From: Pseudomonadota bacterium
Lineage (GTDB): Bacteria; Pseudomonadota; Alphaproteobacteria; Rhizobiales; Hyphomicrobiaceae
Assembly (NCBI GenBank): GCA_018242295.1
Contig: JAFECE010000011.1
Location: 806,001-870,000 of the forward strand
Direction of reading: 5' to 3'
DNA: 64,000 bases
Every line of letters begins with the position of its first letter. The stretch's first letter is position 1. Shown in pieces: positions 18,006-27,451 of the stretch. The notes beneath the pieces are model-generated. The model was not told the origin of the DNA. It searched no databases and saw only the letters and a program-made list of their open reading frames with translations. The translations under genes and the position numbers were made by a program.

Positions 18006-18498
18006 TAATGGACCGGGAGCTTGATAAATTTTTGCGGTGAGGCCGGCGCCGCATCTCAGATCGAGCGTTCAAAATGCGGCTGGTTCTTGCGTCCTTGATC
18101 GCGGACGCAATGTTTTTTGTCCTCTCGCGGATCGTCGGTACCGCAGGCGATCTTATCTTCTTCCCTCAAATTTCCTAGTTTTCATATTCCGCCTAGCATG
18201 TAGCTTTCTACCGGCACGCCCAGCGGCTGACACGACGATGCTAGTGTTCTGTCGCTTGCTTCGATCAAGAGTTGTCGGAAGGGTTAAGTGTCGCCACGCG
18301 ATGCGACATCTGCGGCGGGCCGAGATTCATGCAGCAGCGGTTGTCGAAGGCTTGCAGCAAGCTGACATTCCGAAGGGAAAGGTAGGTTGGCCAAAAATCA
18401 ACAGGAGAGCGCATCGCTCAGATCATCACCAACATCCGCCATTCGAAGAAAAAACTACACGCCCATCGCTCTAAAAAAAGTTCGGGGAGAGAGACGAG

Positions 18499-21400
18499 AT
18501 GAAGGAAATTAGATCTAAATTACTCGGACAGTGTGCCCTCGCGATCTTATCGTTGTTGGTGCTCGAATTTGCCGCCTCTAACCATGCGGCGAGCGAGCCA
18601 AATATAATAAATACCTATGAACGCCAAATTCCCGGCCACTCCTATGAAGGTCGTGAGCTCCTAGTGACTGGGCAATATATTACGCCGTTGGCATCGCCCG
18701 GGGCACGGTATCAAGCCCTTTCGCCCGAATTGCGCTCAGACGGCGATGCGGAAGCCGACGGTGCCTACACGACAGCGCTTAGTCCTGACGGGAAAACGCT
18801 TCTTGTTTTGACAAACGGCTATAATGCCAACGATCATTTCCCCAACGGCGATCCGATCAAGTACCGCTATATGGATCCGTTCACCGGGAAACTTTCCGAC
18901 GTATCAAGCTCGTTCACTCAATGGGTTTTTGTGTACGATGTTTCATCTGGGGTGCCGGAGAAGCAACAACAAATCAGCATCAATAGTGCCTACGCAGGCA
19001 TTGCCTGGGAGCCTGGCGGTTCGCGATTTTACGTTTCGGGCGGTCAAGAAGACCGCGTTTATGTTTTCAAGCACGGCGAAAAGAAGTGGGAACCGGACGC
19101 GCCGTTTATCCTTTTAGGACACAACTCTGACAATCACCTGCCGAAGCCCAAGTACGACGGTGGTATTTTTAAGAATACGCCGGCCGGGGAATCGGAAGGG
19201 GGCAAGGACTACGGTCTCGATTTTGGCGCGATGACTGTTGGCGTGGCAGTTAGTGCTGACTCAACTGAAATTTACGCCGTCAACATGCAAAACGATTCCG
19301 TTTCCGTGATCGATGCCGCTACGCGTAAAGTCACGAAGGAAATTCATCTTTTCGAGCCCGGTTCCAAAGTCGCTCGGGGGGAGTATCCAATGTGGGTAAC
19401 TCCATTGAGGGGCTCGAATGGGAAGACAGAAAAGCTCTATGTCACGAGCGTTAGGGACGGGCAAGTAATCGCAATCAACCTTGTGAACGGGCAGTTGAAG
19501 GTGATTGAGTTGGGTGGCGCGCCCACAAAGACCATTCTGTCTGCCGATGGTAAGCGCTTGTTTGCTGTCAATCCTGACTTGGATGAAGTTGATGAAATCA
19601 ACACGGACGGTGACTCACTGAGTCGACGTATCTCCGTACAAAGAGCTGGATTTCCCTATAGGGGTGCCAACCCCAACTCCTTGGCGTTGGGCAAAGATCC
19701 GTCGACATTGTACGTAACGTTGGGCGGCGAAAACGCCATTGCGGTCATCGACCTAAATCAGGCTACGATAAAGGGCCGAATTCCCACGGCCTGGTACCCA
19801 ACGTCCGTGAGCTTGAGCAAAGATTATAGCCAGCTCTATGTCGTGAATTTCAAAAGCACGGGTGGTCCGGCGCTTGACGGCGGAGGGTTCGTTGCGGCGA
19901 GAACTGACTATCAGAAGACGACGAATCCCACACATCAAAACCAACAGGTTATGGGCCTTTTGAAGTCGGCGCTTGTCAGCATGCCCATACCTAACGACGC
20001 GACGCTGAGTCTTCTCTCCGCACAGGTGGATTCAAATAATCATTTCGATAAGCCAAAGCGGCGCGACGTTAGTGAAATGATGAAATTTTTGAACGGGAAG
20101 ATTAAACACGTAATCTATATCATGAAGGAAAATAGGTCTTATGATCAAATCCTAGGCGATCTTCCAGTAGGCAATGGAGATCCGCGTTTAGCGCTATTTG
20201 GAAAATCAATAACCCCAAATCACCATAAGCTAGCTGAGGAGTTTACTACACTCGATAATTTCTATGTCCCCAATGAGAGTAGCGGAGATGGCTGGGCATG
20301 GGTGACGCAGGGTCACGGAAATGAATATATCACCGTGACACACCAGTTCAACGACGGCTCTGGATTTCAGGCCCTGGATTTTGCGTCGATCCTGGGCGTG
20401 CCCCGGGAACAGAATGTTGCCCTTCCTGAAACGGTACCCAAGGGGGATCTGACGGCGCAACGCTCTGCGGGATATTTCGACCCTAGCGGTAAATCCAATA
20501 TACTGCCGGGCTCTCGTAGCCCAGCAGTCACCTGGGGTGCAGATAAGGTCAAGCACGACGATGATGACGATGATCAAAAAGGTACCGGTGGGTACCTCTG
20601 GGACAGTGTGTTGCGTGCTGGATTGAGTGTTCGGCACTATGGCTTATGGACTGACTCATTCCCCTATTATCAGTTCAATGGTGATTTCACGAACACCTTC
20701 TTTTTGAACGGTAAGCCCACAACACCCGGGCTCATTCCTGTTGTTCGCAATGCCTTTGAAAAAAAGATCCCACAGGCGGCTGCGTCAACACCTGGTTTGG
20801 CGGCTTATACAGACCCTTATTATCGCGGTTGGGATTTGAACGTACCTGATGAGTACCGGTACGAGGAATGGAAGCGAGAATTCGACGAATATGTCCGGAA
20901 AGGGGACATGCCCAGTTTTATGCCCATGCTTATGATGATGGACCATACGGGCAACTTCAACAAAACCAACGCTGGCGGTTTAAATACGCCTGAGGAGGAT
21001 ATGGCGAGCAATGATCACGCTATAGGTTTGCTTGTTTCAGCGGTTTCGAAGTCTCCGTTTTGGAAGGATACGGCAATTTTCATCGTTGAAGATGACGCGT
21101 ATGATGGGCCCGACCACCTAGAGTCCCACCGAATACCGGCTTACGTCATCTCGGCCTACACGAAGCGGAAAGCGGTCGTTTCCAAATTTTATAACACGTC
21201 CAGTGTCGTGAGAACGATTGCGGACATTCTCGGTGTGGATCGTCTTGGACTAAACGATGAACTGGCAGAGTCCATGGATGAGGTCTTCACCACACAACCG
21301 GACTTAACGCCCTATGAACACGTTATCCCTGGGCTTCTCCTGCGGCCCACGGTTGACCCGTCGCTCGTGCCTGAGCGGAATGATACTGGCATTAAAAGAA

Positions 21401-21633
21401 CTGATGCAGCTCCGCTATTGAGAGATCAAAGTTGGTGGTCGCAGGCTACAAAGGATCTTGACTTCGGAGGTCCGGACAACGTTGACACCGCGAAATATAA
21501 TAGGGTGCTGTGGCGGGGAATAAAGGGAGACACGATCCCATATCCGAAAGGTCCCACCGGCGAAGATCTGAGCCAAAATAGATCCGAATTACTCAAGAGT
21601 GTTTCCGTTGCAATGGATCGTAGTGATCACTGA
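18499..21633 (+). CDS. YncE-type beta-propeller fused to a phosphoesterase
   Basis: 1044 residues with a GGGGAGAG ribosome site and a signal peptide to about 33 (ASNHAASEP). Residues about 70-480 form a YVTN/YncE-like propeller with repeats such as PDGKTLLVLTNGYN, SADSTEIYAVNMQNDSVSVID and GKDPSTLYVTLGGENAIAVID. From about 530 an alkaline-phosphatase-superfamily phosphoesterase follows: IKHVIYIMKENRSYDQILGD (about 533-552), ESSGDGWAWVTQGH, and TAIFIVEDDAYDGPDHLESH (about 857). A run of six Asp (DDDDDD, about 691) sits in a surface loop. The fusion is known from genome annotation as a bifunctional YncE/alkaline-phosphatase-family protein, but its substrate is unknown. It is the last cargo gene of the phosphoester block. 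Confidence 0.88.
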   Translation: MKEIRSKLLGQCALAILSLLVLEFAASNHAASEPNIINTYERQIPGHSYEGRELLVTGQYITPLASPGARYQALSPELRSDGDAEADGAYTTALSPDGKTLLVLTNGYNANDHFPNGDPIKYRYMDPFTGKLSDVSSSFTQWVFVYDVSSGVPEKQQQISINSAYAGIAWEPGGSRFYVSGGQEDRVYVFKHGEKKWEPDAPFILLGHNSDNHLPKPKYDGGIFKNTPAGESEGGKDYGLDFGAMTVGVAVSADSTEIYAVNMQNDSVSVIDAATRKVTKEIHLFEPGSKVARGEYPMWVTPLRGSNGKTEKLYVTSVRDGQVIAINLVNGQLKVIELGGAPTKTILSADGKRLFAVNPDLDEVDEINTDGDSLSRRISVQRAGFPYRGANPNSLALGKDPSTLYVTLGGENAIAVIDLNQATIKGRIPTAWYPTSVSLSKDYSQLYVVNFKSTGGPALDGGGFVAARTDYQKTTNPTHQNQQVMGLLKSALVSMPIPNDATLSLLSAQVDSNNHFDKPKRRDVSEMMKFLNGKIKHVIYIMKENRSYDQILGDLPVGNGDPRLALFGKSITPNHHKLAEEFTTLDNFYVPNESSGDGWAWVTQGHGNEYITVTHQFNDGSGFQALDFASILGVPREQNVALPETVPKGDLTAQRSAGYFDPSGKSNILPGSRSPAVTWGADKVKHDDDDDDQKGTGGYLWDSVLRAGLSVRHYGLWTDSFPYYQFNGDFTNTFFLNGKPTTPGLIPVVRNAFEKKIPQAAASTPGLAAYTDPYYRGWDLNVPDEYRYEEWKREFDEYVRKGDMPSFMPMLMMMDHTGNFNKTNAGGLNTPEEDMASNDHAIGLLVSAVSKSPFWKDTAIFIVEDDAYDGPDHLESHRIPAYVISAYTKRKAVVSKFYNTSSVVRTIADILGVDRLGLNDELAESMDEVFTTQPDLTPYEHVIPGLLLRPTVDPSLVPERNDTGIKRTDAAPLLRDQSWWSQATKDLDFGGPDNVDTAKYNRVLWRGIKGDTIPYPKGPTGEDLSQNRSELLKSVSVAMDRSDH

Positions 21634-21643
21634 GTTGCACAAC

Positions 21644-21678
21644 GAAAGCCTCCCCTCACGGGAGGCTTTCAACTTTTT
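21644..21678 (+). terminator. Rho-independent terminator after the propeller-phosphoesterase
   Basis: GAAAGCCTCCC (21644-21654) pairs perfectly with GGGAGGCTTTC (21660-21670) across a CTCAC loop, followed by AACTTTTT. It starts 10 bp after the stop. The rest of 21634-22006 has no gene that I can support. Confidence 0.9.
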
Positions 21679-22006
21679 GCGCGAGAACGCAGTGCTAACC
21701 CAAGCTTCATCATCAGAAGTGAGAGGTTCTGCTCTTGGCGCAGCCGGACTAAGTTATTACGCAACACGTGGGAGCCTTTAGCCTGCCCTCGTTCGCCGCC
21801 GGATGGGTTCAGGCGGATCGCAAGTTTCGTGATTGATCATCTTTTCAGCCCGCGACGGCGCCACAGAGTTCGCGGATGACGCTGGGTGGCAACTTCGTCG
21901 ACCGGCATTCGAGCAGCGATCGTATGGACGCGGGGCGTAGGGAAGCAAGAAGTGGATCGCTATTAAAATAGTGAGCAACTCTCTGCCTCAAATTGCAAAG
22001 TTACCA

Positions 22007-22258
22007 TCATTCCTCGGCGTGCTCGGCCTCAACAATCCGAACAAGGCGAGCCTTGATGACATCGAGCGCACCGATAGCGCCGAGTATCGCGTTCGAACTC
22101 GAATCACCGATGGCAATTTTGAAGGTCGGCCCCGTCTCGTCGATCGTTACTACAATTGCTGCCAGGAAATCTCCGGAGTCTGCCTGAGCCGCGAAATCGC
22201 GCAACGTGTCGGCCACACTCGCGGAGCCTGCTTGGGGAAAGTCGATCACATTCGTCAT
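22007..22258 (-). CDS. Small hypothetical protein (83 aa)
   Basis: GAGAGGAATGCC precedes the ATG. The sequence starts MTNVIDFPQAGSASVADTLR and ends RIVEAEHAEE, is acidic, and has a central beta-rich segment (GDFLAAIVVTIDETGPTFKI). It follows the resolvase gene by 26 bp on the same strand and so may be its co-transcribed partner. Family not recognised. Confidence 0.6.
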   Translation of the reverse strand: MTNVIDFPQAGSASVADTLRDFAAQADSGDFLAAIVVTIDETGPTFKIAIGDSSSNAILGAIGALDVIKARLVRIVEAEHAEE

Positions 22259-22284
22259 GGCATTCCTCTCACTGAATGGAGATT

Positions 22285-22869
22285 TTATTCCCGGAGCGCC
22301 CGATAGACGCTGGCGATGGAAAGGCTCGTCCGAACGCAGATTTCTGGGATGCTGAGGCCGTCTGCCTTAAGCTGCTTCACTGCTTTCGACGACTTACTAT
22401 CGACCTTCTTCGGTCGTCCAAACTTCACGCCGTTCGCCTTCGCGCGCTTCCGTCCTTCGCTCATGCGGTCCCGGATCAAGCTCAGCTCGAACTGGCTGAC
22501 TGCGGCTAGGATAGTGCGCAGCATCTCAGCTGTCGGACCTTCCCCAGACAATTCCGGCTGATCGAGGACTTTCAGGCCGACGCCTTTCTTCGCAAGTCGA
22601 TCGATAACGTCGAGGAAGTCTTTAGTGCTGCGGGCGATGCGATCGGCTTTGATACAGACGAAGGAGTCGCCCTCGCGAACGTACTCCAGTGCAGCCTGAA
22701 GCTGTTCGCGGTCGCGTTTGGCCCCACTCTGCTTTTCCGAAAAGATCTTCGTGCAACCGGCGGCTTCCAGCCGCTCAACTTGCAAGGCAAAATCCTGACC
22801 GTCCGTCGAGACGCGAGCGTAACCGATAAGCTGGCCTTTGGGAGCGGCGGTCGTGAGTTTCCTAATCAT
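22285..22869 (-). CDS. Serine recombinase (resolvase/invertase family)
   Basis: 194 residues. The catalytic domain starts GYARVSTDGQDFALQVERL (nucleophile Ser about 21, with Arg 19) and holds SEKQSGAKRDREQL, the conserved KADRIARSTKDFLDVIDRL (about 72-90) and the long E-helix to about 140. A C-terminal helix-turn-helix (LKADGLSIPEICVRTSLSIA then SVYRALRE) gives DNA binding. The length and order are those of Tn3-type resolvases and Gin/Pin invertases. No transposase is nearby, so it may be a relic of acquisition of the defence block or an invertase. A perfect inverted repeat just upstream is a plausible target. Confidence 0.93.
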   Translation of the reverse strand: MIRKLTTAAPKGQLIGYARVSTDGQDFALQVERLEAAGCTKIFSEKQSGAKRDREQLQAALEYVREGDSFVCIKADRIARSTKDFLDVIDRLAKKGVGLKVLDQPELSGEGPTAEMLRTILAAVSQFELSLIRDRMSEGRKRAKANGVKFGRPKKVDSKSSKAVKQLKADGLSIPEICVRTSLSIASVYRALRE

Positions 22870-22896
22870 CGTCGGCCTCGTGAAAAATCCGAACTC

Positions 22897-22926
22897 ATTA
22901 TCAATAGTCTAGATAGTTTTGATAAT
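22897..22926. promoter_or_regulatory. Resolvase-type inverted repeat upstream of the recombinase
   Basis: ATTATCAA (22897-22904) and TTGATAAT (22919-22926) form an 8-bp inverted repeat 28 bp upstream of the recombinase ATG, inside an AT-rich tract. Size and place fit a res subsite or crossover half-sites that also repress the gene. The rest of 22870-23272 has no gene but must contain the promoter of the ParB operon. Confidence 0.5.
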
Positions 22927-23272
22927 CAATTGAAATGCTGATTTTTGATAGGCAAATTCGGTTGAATCAAAAGTTTTGAATTTTGAGAGGTGGCGATCTG
23001 CGTCGCGTACGGCTACCCGTATTTTTGAGAGTTGGTTCCGCGCGCGTACACGCACTTGCATGTCGCGCCGCAACGCAAACGAAAATTGATTTTGAGCGGT
23101 ACCGCTCTCTACTTCAAAATTGCGAGTAAGGAGCTACCGAACTATCCGGCCCAATTATCAAGACGCTTCGAGCTAATATTACCTTCCGATCATGGTGGGA
23201 CCGATGTAGAAGACATGCGATGCGACTTGCGCTTGTTAAATCCTGCTAGGCCAGGTCTCGGGGGATTAGACT

Positions 23273-24709
23273 GTGAGAAATATTCTTCGCGGCATTTTTT
23301 CCGCCAACCCTAGCGCGCGGCCCGAGCCGGCCGGTTCTGACTCTATAAGATCTGAAATTGCAAAGAGGTTAGATGCTGTTCGGGGGATACCAGGAGCTCA
23401 AGAGACAGTAAGGGTTGAGTGGAGAGAGGCTGCTCTAAATCTCCCCGTTATCACCATGCCGCTTAACAGCCTTAGGTTTAACCCAGAAACGAATCGCATC
23501 CGAGCACAGCGCGAATTCAACTTAGAAAAGAACAAGCAACTTAGCGAAAACCCATGGTCGACGGCGGCACAAAGCTATCTGTATGAGTTGATTAAGGCCG
23601 ATCCGGCACACCCAGCGAATGTCGACCCGGAGTTTGAAAATCTCAAGTCGAGCTTGAGAGAAAATGGGCAAGAGGAGCCAGGTATAATCACCGCTGACGG
23701 TGTCTTGGTCAACGGTAACACGCGATGTGTAGCCTTGAGAGATCTCGGCAAGGCGAACATGCGCGTTGCTGTCCTTCCGACTGATGCAACCTGGTCTGAT
23801 ATTCAAAGCATCGAAACCTCCTTACAGATGCGGAGAGATCACCGACGCGAATACTCGTTCGTGAATTTGTTGCTGGCGATCGAAGCTGCACTTCGAGCGA
23901 AATCTCCTGAGCAGGTGGCCAAGGATTTTCGAGTCAGGCAGGCAACTTTGGACCGGAATATTTGGATCTATTCTTTTATTCAAGAAGCTATAGACCGAAG
24001 TCGGATCAAAGCGGCACAAGGATCCGACAATCGCCTATCGCTTTACGACTTCGAGGGACATCAGGGAAAACTCGAAGAACTATATCGGACCTACAAGAGC
24101 GAGCCAGATAGTCGAAAAAAAGAACTGCTCAAAGAAGCTCGTCTTGCAGGCATCGCGTTAGATTTTTCGAAAACAGATCTCCGGAATGTTGCTGACGATT
24201 TTTACTCGAGATATGTTTCACTGCCGCCGTCCTTGGATGTAGTGGAGGTCACCCACGAGTCCAGCGGTTTTATTCCTGGACTAGACATTGCGGCGCCGCC
24301 GACAGACGAGATAGTCGCAAAAGCCACGGCGATCACGGACGCAGTTTTGAAGCTGGCTACTCAGGTGAAGGTCTCACCTGGAGATCAACAATCCGCTGAC
24401 TTGCTCGTCGCAGTTAGGAGCTCATTCGATAGCGGCCTAGATTTAGCCGGGAGAACCACTAGGCTTAAGCAAAAAACGCAGGCGGCTCCGGATCGCATGG
24501 GAGATGCTGCCGACCAACTCGGGCAGTGCGCCCTGGACCTTGCTAATTCTTTCGCGAATTCCGTGGAAGAACTGGATGCTTTAGAGGAAGCAGCCCAGAG
24601 CCTGCGGAACGCGTTAGGTCGCGTAGCAAATGCTCTGGGTAATCGGCCTACAGTTGAAGATACCCCAGCTTTGGCGTGGTTAGTGTCAGCGACAAAACTG
24701 AATGACTGA
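23273..24709 (+). CDS. ParB/Srx-fold protein, first gene of a putative defence operon
   Basis: 478 residues. The ParB-like core lies about 55-175: VITMPLNSLRFNPETNRIR, a helix (EFENLKSSLRENG) and the signature QEEPGIITADGVLVNGNTRC then VALRDLGKANMRVAVLP. An HTH-like helix pair follows (EQVAKDFRVRQATLDRNIWIYSF, about 215). The C-terminal half is a long helical region. Several defence systems use ParB-fold proteins as nucleotide-hydrolysing sensors or nickases (for example DndB- or DpdB-type). It overlaps the helicase gene by 8 bp, so the two are made together. Exact activity unknown. Confidence 0.72.
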   Translation: MRNILRGIFSANPSARPEPAGSDSIRSEIAKRLDAVRGIPGAQETVRVEWREAALNLPVITMPLNSLRFNPETNRIRAQREFNLEKNKQLSENPWSTAAQSYLYELIKADPAHPANVDPEFENLKSSLRENGQEEPGIITADGVLVNGNTRCVALRDLGKANMRVAVLPTDATWSDIQSIETSLQMRRDHRREYSFVNLLLAIEAALRAKSPEQVAKDFRVRQATLDRNIWIYSFIQEAIDRSRIKAAQGSDNRLSLYDFEGHQGKLEELYRTYKSEPDSRKKELLKEARLAGIALDFSKTDLRNVADDFYSRYVSLPPSLDVVEVTHESSGFIPGLDIAAPPTDEIVAKATAITDAVLKLATQVKVSPGDQQSADLLVAVRSSFDSGLDLAGRTTRLKQKTQAAPDRMGDAADQLGQCALDLANSFANSVEELDALEEAAQSLRNALGRVANALGNRPTVEDTPALAWLVSATKLND

Positions 24710-26528
24710 TAAAGCTCAACTTAGCATCGAGCTATCTACCAGTGGTACGTCATATGTTCTGCACGCTGCAGATCAGGACACTGATAGCCTAAATGGCATC
24801 GCGTTGAGATTTCCGGTCCGGAAGCGGCTTCACGCAAATCGTTTTGAAGTGCCTCTGGACGCTTTCCTATCCAAGGTCGGTGTTTTATCCGGATGGCCGG
24901 GTTCAATATCATGGTCCGCCAACGCGAAGGCATTGACTGAAAGCATTCTTCGCGACTCTGCGAGAGTGGCTGCTCAATTGGAGCAGTCAAAAACTTCCGC
25001 GCCGCCAGTGCCAGAGCCAAATGCGGCAAAGATTGAGTTGGGGACACGTTGGCAACCACCGCAACCCCTGCGGGACTTTCAACTCCAAGACTTGTCAAAG
25101 CTCGTGAATCTTTCTCACGGTGCCAACTTCAGTGTCCCAGGCGCCGGCAAAACGCGGGTGTCGCTTGCTCTTTACGAGCACGAAAAATCTCGCGGGGCCG
25201 TTAGGAGGCTTCTGGTCGTTTGTCCAAAGTCGTCCTATGGCAGTTGGACCGATGAAATAGCTTTAGTTTACCGAAAGCCGTTGCCGAAGTACGAGATTTT
25301 CGAGACCAATTTATTATCGGACACTGAAATCGCTTTAGTGAATTACGAGCGACTCTCTGGCTCGCTGGGGCAGCTGGCGGAGTGGCTCGCTGAAGCGCCC
25401 TCGATGCTGGTTCTTGACGAAGCACATCGGATAAAACGCGGGATTAATGGAGTTTACGGTTCCGCCTGCCTGACGCTGAGTCCACTCGCCGCACGGCGAC
25501 TAATCCTAAGCGGCACGCCAGCGCCAAACGGCGTGGAGGATCTGGCAACGCTTATGTCTGTTGTTTGGCCGGGGTATGGTGCCCAAGCAGTGGCAAACGC
25601 CGTTTCAAATCGTTCCCTTAATGAGGCGAGCAGGTTGCTAAAGCCGCTGTATGTCAGGACAAAAAAATCGGATCTAGCGTTGCCTGAACGGCTTGACCGA
25701 TTGGTTTTCGTAGATCTCCCGCCCCTGCATAAAGAAGTCTACCGTGCCTTGGTAGGCTTCGAAAGCCGTAGAGTGAGTGCATCTTGTCAAGATATGCAAG
25801 AGCTCGGTAAATGCCTGATTTATCTGCTGATGGCTGCGGACTGTCCCGCGTTATTAGCTGTGGGTAGTTCGCGTTATGATCCTCTCAACTTCCGAGTTCC
25901 GCCCCTGGTACCTAATCCAGAGTCGGATATGGAACAGCTGATGGTCGATCTGCCATCATACGAATTTTCCCCTAAGTATCTCGAGACGGTGAAAATCGTC
26001 GACGCAAATTTTAAATTGGGTCGGAAAACGCTCGTTTGGTCAGGCTTCGTGAGAAGCATATTGAGTCTCCAGAAGATCCTGTCAGCATTCAATCCCGCAG
26101 TGGTTCACGGCGGCACGCTTAACCGCTACGAAGAGATAGCCAAGTTTCGATCAGATCCAAGCTGTGGCGTGCTCATTTCGAATCCTGCAACCCTTGGGGA
26201 AGGCATAAGTCTCCACAAAGAATGCAATGACGCCATATACGTCGATCGCGATTTTTCCGCAGGTCGTTTTTTGCAAAGTGTGGATCGAATTCATCGGCTA
26301 GGGTTGCCGGATACCGCGAATTGCAGCGTTAATATCTTGGTCGCGAGGGGCACCATCGACGAGGTGGTTCATGCTCGGCTGGCCAGGAAGCTCGAGTTCC
26401 TAGGCAAGATTTTAGATGATCCTGACGTCACGGAATTGGCTGCGCCTGAAGAAGAGCCTTCGCTGTCAGAGAGCATGGATAAGGAAGATCTAAAGCTATT
26501 TATGGAGCACCTCGGTGTCGCTGGTTGA
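24702..26528 (+). CDS. SNF2-family (SF2) helicase/translocase of the defence operon
   Basis: 608 residues starting inside the ParB stop (ATGACTGA overlap). After about 130 residues of unique N-terminal sequence come the SNF2 motifs: SVPGAGKTRVSLALY (Walker A, about 145), VLDEAHRIKRG (motif II, about 237), LILSGTPAPN (motif III, about 268), TLGEGISLH (motif V, about 497) and QSVDRIHRLG (motif VI, about 525). The complete set implies ATP-driven translocation on duplex DNA. The C-terminal tail is acidic (ELAAPEEEPSLSESMDKEDL). Comparable SNF2 proteins drive DISARM, Dpd and other restriction systems, but the partner set here differs from those. Confidence 0.88.
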   Translation: MTDKAQLSIELSTSGTSYVLHAADQDTDSLNGIALRFPVRKRLHANRFEVPLDAFLSKVGVLSGWPGSISWSANAKALTESILRDSARVAAQLEQSKTSAPPVPEPNAAKIELGTRWQPPQPLRDFQLQDLSKLVNLSHGANFSVPGAGKTRVSLALYEHEKSRGAVRRLLVVCPKSSYGSWTDEIALVYRKPLPKYEIFETNLLSDTEIALVNYERLSGSLGQLAEWLAEAPSMLVLDEAHRIKRGINGVYGSACLTLSPLAARRLILSGTPAPNGVEDLATLMSVVWPGYGAQAVANAVSNRSLNEASRLLKPLYVRTKKSDLALPERLDRLVFVDLPPLHKEVYRALVGFESRRVSASCQDMQELGKCLIYLLMAADCPALLAVGSSRYDPLNFRVPPLVPNPESDMEQLMVDLPSYEFSPKYLETVKIVDANFKLGRKTLVWSGFVRSILSLQKILSAFNPAVVHGGTLNRYEEIAKFRSDPSCGVLISNPATLGEGISLHKECNDAIYVDRDFSAGRFLQSVDRIHRLGLPDTANCSVNILVARGTIDEVVHARLARKLEFLGKILDDPDVTELAAPEEEPSLSESMDKEDLKLFMEHLGVAG

Positions 26529-27426
26529 GCCAGCCATTTTGGAGGCCGCACGTAGGTGGATAAAGGAACTTCGCTTCGGCTCGAAGTCGGAGGCAGAAGC
26601 GAGTTTTTTTTCGCATCATGTCATGAGCGATTTGACGCCTTCGCAGTATTTTGCGGCCCTAACCTGGTTGCGCGACGTGGGGCTTTTTGACGGTGTGGGT
26701 CTGACGGCTGACGCGACTGACGAGGTTCTGTTAGAACGAGCCTTGGTACATGGAAGGCCGAAATGGCTGTTGACCGGGGATGATCTATGGCTCGAAAAAG
26801 CCGATGAGATGCCGCTGGACGTAGAACGTTTGCGGCTGGTTTTAGGATTGACCGACAGGGAATGCGCAGCCGCCGTGCGCTCCGCTTTCGGAAAAGTAAA
26901 TACTGCTGCCAGAGAGGAGGTCGGGCGGCTCGGTGAAGAAGCTGTCGTCAAACTGTTACGCGGTGGGCGTGATGTGCGCGTCGAGCATGTTTCGCTAGCC
27001 ACTGATGGTTTGGGGTACGACGTTATTGTAAGTCGTGCCGATCTCCGACTGAAATTAGAGATTAAAAGTACGAGGCGTCGAAGCCGCTTTGAATTTTATC
27101 TTTCTCGAAATGAATTGCTCGCGGCAAAGGAAGATTCATCGTGGCGGCTTGTTGGCGCACTCCTGTCGTCGTCAAATAACTTAGACCTGTTGGTCACCGT
27201 TGATAGAGGATGGTTGGTTCAGGCCACTCCTGACTGGAACGGCCTTAGTTCCAGATGGGAGACAGCAAGATATAGGCCTCCGCCTTCTGCGCTTGCTTTG
27301 GGAATCCCTGATCTGAAGTCTTTCTGCGCTTTTCCTAGCTTAGAAATCTTACTCCCCGATGATCTCCAAGGTTTGATGTCGGCGCCATCGTGGGCGCCAG
27401 TCCCTGCGTTCGAAAAGGCCACTTGA
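26515..27426 (+). CDS. DUF3883-type nuclease-fold protein, third gene of the defence operon
   Basis: 303 residues from GTG at 26515, with GGAG 7 bp upstream, overlapping the helicase gene by 14 bp. Residues about 140-215 carry a restriction-endonuclease-like core: EEVGRLGEEAVVKLL, then GLGYDVIVSR (Asp about 168) and LKLEIKSTRRRS (Glu-x-Lys about 182), i.e. a PD-(D/E)xK pattern as in DUF3883 proteins. The N-terminal 130 residues are helical and the C-terminal part is unassigned. It is the most likely DNA-cutting or DNA-sensing member of the three-gene operon. Confidence 0.75.
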   Translation: MSLVEPAILEAARRWIKELRFGSKSEAEASFFSHHVMSDLTPSQYFAALTWLRDVGLFDGVGLTADATDEVLLERALVHGRPKWLLTGDDLWLEKADEMPLDVERLRLVLGLTDRECAAAVRSAFGKVNTAAREEVGRLGEEAVVKLLRGGRDVRVEHVSLATDGLGYDVIVSRADLRLKLEIKSTRRRSRFEFYLSRNELLAAKEDSSWRLVGALLSSSNNLDLLVTVDRGWLVQATPDWNGLSSRWETARYRPPPSALALGIPDLKSFCAFPSLEILLPDDLQGLMSAPSWAPVPAFEKAT

Positions 27427-27451
27427 AGTTGGCCGCGCTTGCCAACGGCTG

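Noticed and set aside
18037-18474. 145-codon plus-strand ORF
   Set aside because: Arg/His-rich, no ribosome site, and the region lies between a terminator hairpin and the next gene's leader.
22285-22869. Part of a Tn3-family transposon
   Set aside because: No tnpA, terminal inverted repeats or target duplication are visible around the recombinase.
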